19,466 nt of DNA, taken from contig JAKAEG010000014.1 in the NCBI GenBank assembly GCA_021819985.1, forward strand, positions 1 through 19,466, written 5' to 3'. Below the pieces are notes generated by a model. The model made no database searches. It saw only the letters and a list, made by a program, of their open reading frames with translations, and had not been told where the DNA came from. Of this stretch, positions 7,788 through 15,555 are shown one piece after another (the first letter of the stretch is position 1; each line of letters begins with the position of its first letter). A program made the position numbers and the translations under genes. The stretch comes from Nitrospirota bacterium. Its GTDB lineage: Bacteria; Nitrospirota; Thermodesulfovibrionia; Thermodesulfovibrionales; JdFR-88.

Positions 7788-7985
7788 CTTTTATCTTTTT
7801 ATCTCTTTTAATAATTCAGAGTTAATCTTCAAAAACGTTGCATAAACAGTTTTTTGTCATTCCTGCTTGTCCGGAATCTTTCTTCGTTTATGCAATTGTA
7901 AGATTAATGATCCGGCTTTTTTATTTTTCCTTTTTGTAATAATATATTATCTCTGGTTTCATTGGAAAAATGAAAAAATAAAAAA
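7788..7985. promoter_or_regulatory. Divergent intergenic region between rsmB and dxr
   Basis: This 198-nt AT-rich spacer must hold the promoters of both large operons, since rsmB and dxr are their first genes and point apart. It contains a nested inverted repeat (7822-7907) and a perfect 12-bp palindrome ATAATATATTAT at 7939-7950. Within the palindrome, TATTAT (7945-7950) is a plausible -10 box for dxr, but I see no good -35 at the right distance. No convincing sigma-70 pair was found for rsmB either. A tiny ATG-AAA-AAA-TAA frame (7970-7981) precedes the dxr ATG and is probably chance. Confidence 0.5.
7822..7907. repeat. Nested 86-bp inverted repeat (REP/MITE-like)
   Basis: Three sets of arms are stacked around one centre. 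The outer TTAATCTT (7822-7829) pairs with AAGATTAA (7900-7907). The middle TTGCATAAAC (7838-7847) pairs perfectly with GTTTATGCAA (7886-7895). The inner ATTCC (7859-7863) pairs with GGAAT (7873-7877). The core GTCATTCC...GGAATC resembles the common bacterial REP-like hairpins of the GTCATTCCC/GGGAATC type, here degenerate. It could be a relic REP or MITE, or a cruciform or operator site. The arms are seen directly; the class is inference. Confidence 0.6.
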
Positions 7986-9194
7986 ATGAAAAGAATAATT
8001 ATTCTTGGCTCCACAGGCTCAATCGGGAAAAGCGCGCTTGAGGTGGTTGAAAAATACCCGGAGCGCTTCAAGGTGGTCGCGCTTGCGGCCTGTAAAAATC
8101 ACGAGCTGCTGTTTGAGCAGATAAAAAAATTCAAACCGGAGATCGCGGCCCTTTCGGACCCTGCCGCGGCAGACATCCTTGCAGCCAAAGCGGGAATACC
8201 TGTTTTGAGCGGCGAAGAAGGGCTTAAAACAATAGCCTCATACGCGGGCGCGTCGTTTGTGATCTCCGCAATTGTAGGGTTTGCCGGTCTCGCCCCGACC
8301 CTTGCCGCCATACGCTCCGGAAAGGACATCGGCCTGGCCAATAAGGAAGCGCTGGTCACGGCAGGCAGCGTCGTCATGGAAGAGGCCGGGAAATACGGCG
8401 TAAAGATACTCCCTGTGGACAGCGAGCACAGCGCTGTTTTCCAGTGCATCGACGGCAGGCCCGGTATCGACGAAAAGGCGAAGCACAACCCCCCTTTTGA
8501 GGGGGAGATAATCCTTACCGCCTCGGGCGGGCCTTTTCTCGGCAAAAGCCGGAAAGAGCTGGAATCCATGACGCCGAATGAGGCCGTGAGCCATCCAAAC
8601 TGGAAAATGGGCAAAAAGATATCCGTTGATTCGGCCACGCTCATGAACAAGGGGTTGGAGGTCATCGAGGCGCACCACCTTTTCCAGGTGCCTCCTGAAC
8701 GCATAAAGGTGCTGGTGCACCCGCAAAGCCTTGTACATTCAATGGTTGAGTTTCAGGACGGCTCACTTATCGCGCAGCTTTCCGTGCCGGACATGAAGGC
8801 GCCTATCGCTTACGCGCTTTCCTACCCCGAAAGGCTTAAGGGAGTTATCCCGCGCCTGGACCTGACTCGCGCAGGCAATCTTTCCTTCATGAGCCCGGAT
8901 ACCGAAACCTTTCCGTGCCTGCTCTATGCATACGATGCAATAAGAGAAGGCGGCACGGCACCGGCGGTATTGAATGCCGCAAACGAGATCGCCGTCGAGG
9001 CGTTCCTTTCAGGGGCCATTGGGTTCAATGATATTCCTGTTATAATAAAAAATACGATGCAAAGCCACTCCAGTAAAAACAAAAGCAAAAACAAAAAACT
9101 CTCAGATGAAAGGGATGCCGTCGAAGCCGACTCGAATGCCAGACGGTCCGCCGCCCGCCTTGTGGAAGAAATAAAAGCGGGGAAAAGGAGATAA
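7986..9194 (+). CDS. dxr: 1-deoxy-D-xylulose 5-phosphate reductoisomerase
   Basis: Dxr makes MEP from DXP using NADPH, the committed step of the MEP isoprenoid pathway. Visible motifs: nucleotide-binding GSTGSIGKS at 8-16; NKEALVTAG at 119-127; PVDSEHSA at 143-150 with metal ligands Asp145 and Glu147; the loop SHPNWKMGKKISVDSATLMNKGLEVIEA at 202-229 with His203, Trp206 and metal ligand Glu225; and the C-terminal helical domain. Near the end a hydrophilic insert (about 361-371, HSSKNKSKNKK) is encoded by an A-rich tract in a normally short loop. It opens the plus-strand operon and its stop lies 7 nt before rseP. The upstream frr-uppS-cdsA genes often found with dxr are absent here. Confidence 0.98.
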   Translation: MKRIIILGSTGSIGKSALEVVEKYPERFKVVALAACKNHELLFEQIKKFKPEIAALSDPAAADILAAKAGIPVLSGEEGLKTIASYAGASFVISAIVGFAGLAPTLAAIRSGKDIGLANKEALVTAGSVVMEEAGKYGVKILPVDSEHSAVFQCIDGRPGIDEKAKHNPPFEGEIILTASGGPFLGKSRKELESMTPNEAVSHPNWKMGKKISVDSATLMNKGLEVIEAHHLFQVPPERIKVLVHPQSLVHSMVEFQDGSLIAQLSVPDMKAPIAYALSYPERLKGVIPRLDLTRAGNLSFMSPDTETFPCLLYAYDAIREGGTAPAVLNAANEIAVEAFLSGAIGFNDIPVIIKNTMQSHSSKNKSKNKKLSDERDAVEADSNARRSAARLVEEIKAGKRR

Positions 9195-9201
9195 TAGTTT
9201 T

Positions 9202-10296
9202 TTGATCCTGTTCTGGGCCGCCGTACTCCTGGGTATCCTGATATTCGTCCATGAATTTGGCCATTTTATCTTTGCCAAGTTCCTTGGGGTCAAGGTCCTT
9301 AAATTCTCGCTCGGTTTCGGGCCCAAGGTGGCCGGATTTAAAACGAAAAATACGGAATACCTGATATCCGCGCTGCCTCTTGGCGGGTATGTGAAGATGC
9401 TGGGGGAGGAACAGGGCGAGGAGCTGGACCCGGCGGAAAAACGCTTCGCTTTCAATTTCCAGCCTGTATGGAAAAAGATGGTCATAGTCTTTGCCGGCCC
9501 TTTCTTCAATGTCCTTCTCACGTTCCTGATCTTTTGCGTCTTTTTGGCGGTAAAGCTTCCGGTCAATATCCCCAAATTTAACGATATCACCCCGAAGGTT
9601 GGGGCTGTGATGAAGGGCTCCCCCGCTGAAAAAGCAGGCATAATGCCTGGCGACACGATAACCTCCATTAACGGAAAACCGGTTTCAACATGGATGGACC
9701 TTGTGGCCATTATCAGCGCTCAGCCAGGCCATCAGGTTTCAATTACCGTTAAAAGAGGAAACGGGACACTTGATTTCAAGCTGGTGCCGGAGGCTGCAAG
9801 GGAAAAAAACTTCGAGGGAAAGACGGTAATTACCGGCAGGATAGGTATACAAAGGGCAGGGGACGTCATCCCGTTTTATGTGATACAGGCCGGCAGCATC
9901 ATTGCCGTGCCGTACAAGGCCTCGGTCGCCACTTACAGGCTTTCCGTTTTTATCTGCCAGTCCGTTAAGAGCCTGATCACTGGGGCATTCTCGCTGAGTT
10001 CCATCGGGGGGCCTATAACAATAGTGCAGGAATCCGGAAAGGCCGCATCGCTTGGCATAATGCCCTATCTGATGTTCATGGCGTTCATAAGCATAAACCT
10101 GGCGATATTGAACCTTCTGCCGGTGCCGGTGCTTGATGGCGGGCATATCTTCTTTTTTGCCATGGAGGCCGCAAGGGGCAAGCCGCTCAGCGAAACTACC
10201 CAGATGAACCTTCAGCGCGTTGGGATCATCCTTCTGGTTACGCTCATGGTATTTGCTGTAAGAAATGACATAATGAGGCTCCTTTGGGGCGGCTGA
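9202..10296 (+). CDS. rseP: RIP (site-2) metalloprotease RseP
   Basis: RseP is an intramembrane zinc protease that cleaves anti-sigma factors and signal-peptide remnants. The HExxH motif is HEFGH at residues 17-21 in the first membrane helix. A single PDZ domain follows around residues 125-185 (MKGSPAEKAGIMPGDTITSINGKPV). The third zinc-ligand region NLLPVPVLDGGH lies near residue 305-316 in a later helix. The length of 364 fits single-PDZ members; the E. coli protein has two. The start is TTG at 9202, the only possible start in frame before upstream stops, with GGAG at 9187-9190. The dxr-rseP pairing is widespread. Confidence 0.96.
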   Translation: MILFWAAVLLGILIFVHEFGHFIFAKFLGVKVLKFSLGFGPKVAGFKTKNTEYLISALPLGGYVKMLGEEQGEELDPAEKRFAFNFQPVWKKMVIVFAGPFFNVLLTFLIFCVFLAVKLPVNIPKFNDITPKVGAVMKGSPAEKAGIMPGDTITSINGKPVSTWMDLVAIISAQPGHQVSITVKRGNGTLDFKLVPEAAREKNFEGKTVITGRIGIQRAGDVIPFYVIQAGSIIAVPYKASVATYRLSVFICQSVKSLITGAFSLSSIGGPITIVQESGKAASLGIMPYLMFMAFISINLAILNLLPVPVLDGGHIFFFAMEAARGKPLSETTQMNLQRVGIILLVTLMVFAVRNDIMRLLWGG

Positions 10297-10312
10297 TGGC
10301 GGGGGGCGGTTG

Positions 10313-10822
10313 ATGGGCCCGGAAAAATCAAAAAAATCAAAAAAAGCAAAAGAAGCAAAGTCAAAAGGGAAAGCAAAAACTACCGTTAAGATACAGACTT
10401 CCGCGGGCGGGGTCATCTACAAAAAAGTACAATCCGGCGAGCCGCAGGTAGCGCTTATCTCAGTGAAAGAGGGAAAGGTATGGACGCTTCCCAAGGGCAC
10501 GCCGGATGCTAACGAGAGCCTGGAAGAGGCCGCGCTCAGGGAAGTTTCCGAGGAAACCGGATTAAAAGGCGAGCTGGCCGGCAAACTGGGCGAGATAACG
10601 TATTGGTACTTCCTTCATCCGGAAAACGTCCGCTGTAAAAAGACGGTCCATTTTTTTCTGATGAACTATATATCCGGCGACACGAAAGACCATGACCGGG
10701 AGGTGGACGCCGCCGCCTGGTTTCCGATTGGTGAGGCGCTCGATACCGTATCATATAAAGGCGACAGGGAAATGATCGAGAAGGCAAAAATAATGCTGGC
10801 CCAAAACAAGGAAATTTTTTGA
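10313..10822 (+). CDS. Nudix hydrolase
   Basis: A complete Nudix box is seen: Gly62, Glu68, Arg76-Glu77, Glu80-Glu81 and Gly83, in the exact GX5EX7REUXEEXGU spacing (numbered from the ATG). Nudix enzymes cleave nucleoside diphosphates linked to another moiety, using Mg2+ held by the two Glu pairs. The substrate cannot be read from this sequence; the short 169-residue form is of the general MutT/ApnA type. The ATG at 10313 is preferred over a TTG one codon earlier. The first ~25 residues are a Lys-rich tail (KSKKSKKAKEAKSKGKAK) not part of the fold and encoded by an A-rich tract. The stop overlaps the hldE start. Confidence 0.93.
   Translation: MGPEKSKKSKKAKEAKSKGKAKTTVKIQTSAGGVIYKKVQSGEPQVALISVKEGKVWTLPKGTPDANESLEEAALREVSEETGLKGELAGKLGEITYWYFLHPENVRCKKTVHFFLMNYISGDTKDHDREVDAAAWFPIGEALDTVSYKGDREMIEKAKIMLAQNKEIF
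10322..10335 (+). repeat. A-rich 14-mer GAAAAATCAAAAAA, copy 2
   Basis: This copy lies inside the Nudix gene at its Lys-rich N-terminal tail, on the coding strand. It is the start of a ~60-base A-rich tract. Confidence 0.4.
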
Positions 10823-11301
10823 GAAACGCAATGGGGAAGTTTTTTGTTGACAGACAAGCTCTTGTATCCGAGCTGGAAAAACTGAGGGCCCAAAGGCCTT
10901 TTCTGAAAATGGTTTTTACGAACGGCTGCTTCGATATCCTCCACGTTGGCCATGTCCGTTATCTGCGTGAGGCCGCAAAACTGGGCGAAATACTGGTGGT
11001 GGGGATAAATACTGATGAGTCCGTGTCCCGGCTAAAACCGGGCAGGCCGGTAAATGGAGAAAAAGAGAGAGCGGAACTGCTGGCCAGCCTGGAAATGGTG
11101 GACTACGCCGTACTTTTTCAGGAAGAGACCCCTTACGAGCTGATAAAGAGCATCAGGCCCGACGTGCTCGTTAAAGGCGGCGACTGGAAGAAAGAGGAGA
11201 TCGTCGGGTCCGATATCGTGCCGGTCACTCTTTCTCTGAAATATGAGAACGGTTTTTCCACAACAGAAACTATAAGGAAGATCCGCTCCCTCCCCGCGTG
11301 A
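10819..11301 (+). CDS. rfaE2: D-glycero-beta-D-manno-heptose 1-phosphate adenylyltransferase (HldE C-domain / RfaE2)
   Basis: This enzyme activates heptose 1-phosphate with ATP to ADP-heptose for LPS inner core. The nucleotidyltransferase signature TNGCFDILHVGHVRYL spans 34-49, with HxGH at 42-45. The middle segment RPDVLVKGGDWKKEEIVG is characteristic of RfaE2. It is a stand-alone domain of 160 residues; in E. coli it is fused to the heptose kinase as HldE. No kinase gene is in the window. The TTG at 10819 overlaps the Nudix stop as TTGA and has AAGGA (10808-10812) six bases upstream. An ATG at 10831 is an alternative. The stop overlaps the mfd GTG start as GTGA. Confidence 0.94.
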   Translation: MRNAMGKFFVDRQALVSELEKLRAQRPFLKMVFTNGCFDILHVGHVRYLREAAKLGEILVVGINTDESVSRLKPGRPVNGEKERAELLASLEMVDYAVLFQEETPYELIKSIRPDVLVKGGDWKKEEIVGSDIVPVTLSLKYENGFSTTETIRKIRSLPA

Positions 11302-14300
11302 ACATACTAAAGACTTTTGAAGAGTTCAAAAAAGGTCTTTTTACTCCTGAAACTCCTTTAAGCGCTCTTTCAGAAAAAACTGCCGGGACCATTTTTTCAT
11401 TGAGGGGCGCAAGCTCCGCTTTGGTTCTTGCCCTCCTTCAGATGGAGAAAAACGGCGGCGATAAAAAACAAAAAAACAGAAAGCCCGTACTTTGCGCCGC
11501 CAATTCCGAGGCTGACGCGGTCCGGCTTTCCCGCGATACGGGCTTTTTCCTGTCAATGCTTGGCGAAGGACTGGAAAGCGTTTTCCTGCTGCCTGAACCC
11601 GACGGGCCCGAGGTCTCGGGAAGACGGGCCGAGTTTTCCCTTGTAATTGGCGGCGCAAATTCAAAAAATAAAAATAGAAAAATATTCTTTGCCTCGAAGG
11701 CGGCGTTAGAGGCCCCCTTATGGCCCGCAACGGAGCTTGAGGAAAATATGATCCGGCTCTCATATCCGGGCTCTTTTCCAAGGCAGGAGCTTGAGAGGCG
11801 GCTGGCCGTAATGGGATACAGGCCTGTGCCGATCGTGAGTCTTCCCGGGCAGTTCAGGATGAAAGGATGGATACTCGATATCTTTCCTTCCGGCGCGGAG
11901 GACCCCGTGCGCGTGGAATTCTTCGGAGACGACGTGGACAGCATGAAAGCGTTCGACGTTGAAAGCCAGATGCACACAAAAGATATTTTTTCCCTGCGAA
12001 TTCTGCCGGTAAAAGAACCTGAAGCAGGGCTCCCTCCCGATCTGGACAGTTTTAAACTGTTTGCGTTCGAGAAAATAGAAGGCGCCGCATTCAATTTGGG
12101 GGAAACTCCGGAAAAACCCCGGTTTACAATACTTTCGAGCCTGCCCCTTAAAAAGGAAGATGCAGCAGCTTCTTTGCAGAGCGTTGCGCCTGTATCGTCC
12201 CTGGCAGGCCACGGGCTGCTCCATAATGAGCGCCGCGATGTAAACCAGATCCCGGGTGCGGTAAAGACCTTGAGGAATGCCGGATATGAAATACTGTTTG
12301 TCCTTTCGTCCCATTCGCAGGCCGAAAGGGTGAAGAATATCCTTTGGGAAGACGGCCTGCACATTCCCATTGTCGAACCGGAGGAGGTCCCCTCGTATCC
12401 GGGAGGGATTTGCGCCACATATATGTCCCAGGGACTTTCCTCGGGATTCGGCCTGTCGAATTTGCTGATAGTTACGGACAGGGAGCTGTTCGGGGAAAAA
12501 CCTGCGTGGAAGCCCATGAAAAAATCCCGGATATCGGGCCTGATCCACACGATGGACGACCTGCAGCCGGGAGACTACATTGTCCACAATGACCACGGCA
12601 TAGGCAAATTCCTTGGCATCGCAAAGCAGCAGGCAGACGGGGCCAGCGCGGAGCTTATGATGATCGATTACGCCGACGGGGCCAGGATATATCTGCCGCT
12701 CTACGGGATAGAAAAGGTCCACAAATATAAGAACCCGGAAGGCGCAATGCCGCAGCTGGACAGGCTTGGCGGAAAGGCCTGGGAGCGCAGAAAGACCAGA
12801 GCAAAAAAACGCCTTAAGGAAATAGCGGAAGCGCTTGTGAAGCTATATGCCGAAAGAGAGACATCAAAAGGGTTTTCTTTCAGCCCGGATACCGAGATGC
12901 ACAGGGAATTCGACAGTTTTTTCCCCTACGAGTTGACGCCCGACCAGGCCAGGGCTGTGGCAGATATCAAAAATGACATGGAAGGGCCCCGCCCGATGGA
13001 ACGCCTTTTATGCGGGGACGTGGGTTACGGAAAAACGGAGGTCGCCATGAGGGCCGCGTTCAAGGCCATATATGATGGCAAGCAGGTCATTGTCCTTGTT
13101 CCCACGACCCTGCTATGCGAGCAGCACTGGAGGAATTTTACCCGGAGGTTCTCAGCCTTTCCAGTCAAAATCGATTTTGCCAGCAGGTTCAAGAGGAAAC
13201 CCGAAAACCTTGCCGCCTTCGAGGCCTTCGGCAAGGGTGAAACTGACATACTGATAGGCACGCATTCCATCCTCAGGGCCGGAATTGATTTCAAGAACCT
13301 GGGGCTGCTCGTAATAGACGAGGAACACCGTTTCGGCGTGGCCCAGAAAGAGCGGATAAAAGATTTCAAAAAGAACGTGGATGTCCTCCTGCTTACGGCC
13401 ACCCCAATCCCAAGGACCTTCCAGATGGCCCTTTCAGGCATAAGGGACTTAAGCGTTATCGAAACGCCGCCCGAAGAGCGGCTTGCCGTTAAGAGCAATA
13501 TCGCGGTGTTCAGCAAATCCGTGATCGAAGAGGCCGTTTCGGCCGAGCTTGCGAGGGGCGGGCAGGTCTTTTTCGTGCACAACAGGATCGAGGACATTGA
13601 AAAAATAATGCGCCTCATCCGGGACCTTTTTCCAACTGTCCGAATGGGGATGGCCCACGGCCGCATGAAGGAAAGCGAGCTTGAAAAGGTGATGATCAAA
13701 TTCCTTGACGGCGAGCTTGATCTTCTTTTGTCGACCGCTATAATAAGCGCCGGGCTGGACATACCTACTGCGAATACGATAATCGTGGACCGGGCCGACA
13801 TGATGGGGCTTGCGGACCTTTACCAGTTGAGGGGCAGGGTGGGCAGAGGCAATCTTAAGGCGTTTGCGTGGTTTCTCATTCCGGGGCATGACAGCATCAC
13901 AGAGGACGCGAAGAAAAGGCTTGAGGCATTGGAGGAGCTTAGCTACCTTGGGGCCGGTTTCCGTGTGGCCCTGAAAGACCTTGAAATACGAGGGGCGGGC
14001 AATATGCTTGGACAGGAGCAGTCCGGGTATATAAGCGATATAGGGTTCGAGATGTATGTGGAGATGCTTGAGAAGGCCGTTTCGGAACTGAAAGGGGTGC
14101 CGGTCAAGGAAAGGGAAATGCCGCCCGTGGAGTTGAAGGTGGACGCCCTGATACCGGATGGCTACATAGAGGATGTCTCCCTGCGGATAGGTTTTTATCG
14201 CAGGATCGCCGCCGCTTATGAAGGTGATGAGCTTAAGAAAATTTCAGGAGAGCTTGCCGAAAGGTTCGGGCCGCTCCCTGATGAGGTGAAGAACCTGATA

Positions 14301-14561
14301 CAGGTGATGTCATTGCGGATCGCGGCTGAGGCCGCGCAGGTAGCCTCGATATCCCAGATAGGCGGCAAGGCCAGGTTCAGTTTCCGCCCGGGGGCCTCCC
14401 CGCCCGTGGACGCCCTTTTAAAAGAGAAAGATTTTTCCGGGAAGCTCAGGTTCATGCCGGAAGGGTCATTCGAGGTCCTTGTCTCTGAACGTAAGGTGCT
14501 GAGGGACGTCGCCTCGGTCCTGTCTCATTTGACAGGCAGCGGGGATTTTGTTATTTTCTAA
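11298..14561 (+). CDS. mfd: Transcription-repair coupling factor Mfd
   Basis: Mfd removes RNA polymerase stalled at lesions and recruits UvrA. Domains in order: an N-terminal UvrB-homology region (to about residue 330); the RNA-polymerase-interacting domain beginning near GDYIVHNDHGIGKF (425-438); a RecG-like translocase with Walker A GDVGYGKT (573-580), Walker B DEEH (674-677) and TATPIPRT (700-707); and a C-terminal TRCF domain (after about 915). The length of 1087 is a little below the E. coli 1148. It starts with GTG in a GTGA overlap with rfaE2. Two A-rich tracts place KNGGDKKQKNRK (near 50-60) and NSKNKNRK (near 122-129) in loops of the N-terminal region. Confidence 0.98.
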   Translation: MNILKTFEEFKKGLFTPETPLSALSEKTAGTIFSLRGASSALVLALLQMEKNGGDKKQKNRKPVLCAANSEADAVRLSRDTGFFLSMLGEGLESVFLLPEPDGPEVSGRRAEFSLVIGGANSKNKNRKIFFASKAALEAPLWPATELEENMIRLSYPGSFPRQELERRLAVMGYRPVPIVSLPGQFRMKGWILDIFPSGAEDPVRVEFFGDDVDSMKAFDVESQMHTKDIFSLRILPVKEPEAGLPPDLDSFKLFAFEKIEGAAFNLGETPEKPRFTILSSLPLKKEDAAASLQSVAPVSSLAGHGLLHNERRDVNQIPGAVKTLRNAGYEILFVLSSHSQAERVKNILWEDGLHIPIVEPEEVPSYPGGICATYMSQGLSSGFGLSNLLIVTDRELFGEKPAWKPMKKSRISGLIHTMDDLQPGDYIVHNDHGIGKFLGIAKQQADGASAELMMIDYADGARIYLPLYGIEKVHKYKNPEGAMPQLDRLGGKAWERRKTRAKKRLKEIAEALVKLYAERETSKGFSFSPDTEMHREFDSFFPYELTPDQARAVADIKNDMEGPRPMERLLCGDVGYGKTEVAMRAAFKAIYDGKQVIVLVPTTLLCEQHWRNFTRRFSAFPVKIDFASRFKRKPENLAAFEAFGKGETDILIGTHSILRAGIDFKNLGLLVIDEEHRFGVAQKERIKDFKKNVDVLLLTATPIPRTFQMALSGIRDLSVIETPPEERLAVKSNIAVFSKSVIEEAVSAELARGGQVFFVHNRIEDIEKIMRLIRDLFPTVRMGMAHGRMKESELEKVMIKFLDGELDLLLSTAIISAGLDIPTANTIIVDRADMMGLADLYQLRGRVGRGNLKAFAWFLIPGHDSITEDAKKRLEALEELSYLGAGFRVALKDLEIRGAGNMLGQEQSGYISDIGFEMYVEMLEKAVSELKGVPVKEREMPPVELKVDALIPDGYIEDVSLRIGFYRRIAAAYEGDELKKISGELAERFGPLPDEVKNLIQVMSLRIAAEAAQVASISQIGGKARFSFRPGASPPVDALLKEKDFSGKLRFMPEGSFEVLVSERKVLRDVASVLSHLTGSGDFVIF

Positions 14562-14562
14562 C

Positions 14563-15366
14563 ATGAAAAAAATCTCTGCTCCCGCTTTCCCGCTAATATT
14601 TGTGCGCATTCTGCTTTGTTCTTTTTTTTTGTTCCTTTTTCTGATACCCGCGGTCAGTACCAATGTTTTTGCTGAAGAGCTGAGCCTTGTAACGCCTCTT
14701 GCCCCTTATGCCGTTTTCAGGACATGGAGCGCCTTTTCCCTGCCGGAAGGAAGCACGTCCATCTCATACGGCATCGAGCGTTCCAAGGACCCCAGTTTTT
14801 ACCGCCATACTTTGGGTATTTCCTACGGCTGGTCCGACCGCGCTGAAGTTACGCTGGACCTCCCATATGTGGATAATCTGCAAGGCGGCAGCGGGTTTGA
14901 GGACTTTGGGGGCGCTTTTAAATACAGGGTGCAGGGTGAGGGCAGGTACACGCCGGCCGCATCAGTTTTGGTAATGGGCTACCTGCCGACCGGAAGGGAC
15001 ATACTGAGCCGCGACGGGGGCGTGGGCGGAGGCGCCGCCCTGAGCCGCAAGCTTGGCCCCATACTTGCGCACGCCAATTTCATATACACGATATCCGGAA
15101 AAAATGATCTCAAGGATGAGATGGATTTCCTTACCGGCCTGGAGTTCGCCGCGTCCCACAATCTGAAAATGCTTGGAGAATTTCAGCTCAGAAAGAGCGC
15201 CTTTTCAAACAAGGTGGACCTGTCAGAGGTGCGGTTCGGATATAGATATTCCAGCGGGGATGTTTACAATACGATCGGAGCCGGGTTCGACCTGAAAAAC
15301 AGGCACCCGGAATTCAGGCTCATGATAGCCTTCGGCGCATCGTTCGAGCGTGAGTCCAGGCGCTGA
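14563..15366 (+). CDS. Putative outer-membrane beta-barrel protein (Phenol_MetA_deg-like)
   Basis: This 267-residue protein has a strong signal peptide: basic MKK, a hydrophobic stretch to about residue 34, and cleavage likely after NVFA. The mature part is a run of short alternating hydrophobic strands with Gly/aromatic turns (TLGISYGWSDRAEVTLDLPYVD, GGAFKYRVQGEG, ASVLVMGYLPTGRD, VRFGYRYSSGDVYNTIGAGFDLKN), typical of outer-membrane barrels. The LPTG and DLPY motifs recall the Phenol_MetA_deg / putative transporter family. It begins 1 nt after the mfd stop, so it is probably co-transcribed. The ATG at 14563 is chosen because it gives the signal peptide. The C-terminus ends in Arg, not the usual aromatic residue. 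The substrate is unknown. Confidence 0.78.
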   Translation: MKKISAPAFPLIFVRILLCSFFLFLFLIPAVSTNVFAEELSLVTPLAPYAVFRTWSAFSLPEGSTSISYGIERSKDPSFYRHTLGISYGWSDRAEVTLDLPYVDNLQGGSGFEDFGGAFKYRVQGEGRYTPAASVLVMGYLPTGRDILSRDGGVGGGAALSRKLGPILAHANFIYTISGKNDLKDEMDFLTGLEFAASHNLKMLGEFQLRKSAFSNKVDLSEVRFGYRYSSGDVYNTIGAGFDLKNRHPEFRLMIAFGASFERESRR

Positions 15367-15399
15367 ATTTATTAATCCCACCCTCTCTCCCTTTAATGT

Positions 15400-15416
15400 A
15401 TGGGGCTGCGCCCCAT
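15400..15416. terminator. GC-rich hairpin after the dxr-mfd operon
   Basis: ATGGGGC pairs with GCCCCAT around a TGC loop, a perfect 7-bp stem starting 34 nt after the barrel gene. No T-run follows on either strand, so it is not a textbook intrinsic terminator. It may be an RNA-stabilising hairpin or a terminator remnant. Confidence 0.35.
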
Positions 15417-15424
15417 CCCCTTCC

Positions 15425-15444
15425 GTTCAAGGCGCACATTGAAC
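15425..15444. repeat. Small inverted repeat in the spacer before tatB
   Basis: GTTCAA (15425-15430) is perfectly repeated inverted as TTGAAC (15439-15444) with an 8-base GC-rich loop. It lies about 100 bases upstream of the TATAAT box. It could be an operator or just a chance short palindrome. Confidence 0.3.
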
Positions 15445-15520
15445 ATATCTTAAATTGTGGTGAATTCGTTAAATTGCACGGGAATTTTTTGCCACCCTTG
15501 TATTGCCTGAGTAATGAAAT

Positions 15521-15549
15521 TTTTTAATCTTCCAGCAAAATAGTATAAT
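15521..15549 (+). promoter_or_regulatory. Candidate promoter of the tat genes
   Basis: A perfect TATAAT (15544-15549) stands 6 bases before the tatB ATG. A weak T-rich -35 (TTTTTA, 15521-15526) lies 17 bp upstream. Transcription would be expected to start at about the ATG itself, which would make the message leaderless. No Shine-Dalgarno precedes the ATG. Confidence 0.45.
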
Positions 15550-15555
15550 AAAATC

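Noticed and set aside
7822..7907. Reading the nested palindrome as an integron attC site
   Set aside because: There is no integrase, no cassette-like gene and no recognisable core site; a REP/MITE relic or operator fits better.
7970..7981. Three-codon ATG-AAA-AAA-TAA frame before dxr as a leader peptide
   Set aside because: In DNA this A-rich such a frame is expected by chance and no attenuator hairpin follows it.
8099..8704. 201-codon minus-strand frame inside dxr
   Set aside because: Its translation is Ser/Ala-rich without recognisable domains, and dxr on the other strand carries all its catalytic motifs here.
11438..12550. Long antisense open frames within mfd (also 11760-12722 and 13025-13801)
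   Set aside because: They mirror the strong codon bias of mfd, have low-complexity Ser/Arg-rich translations, show no motifs, and lie opposite a complete, well-conserved gene.
15400..15416. GC hairpin as a definite intrinsic terminator
   Set aside because: The stem is perfect but no T-run follows on either strand, so it is listed only as a weak candidate.
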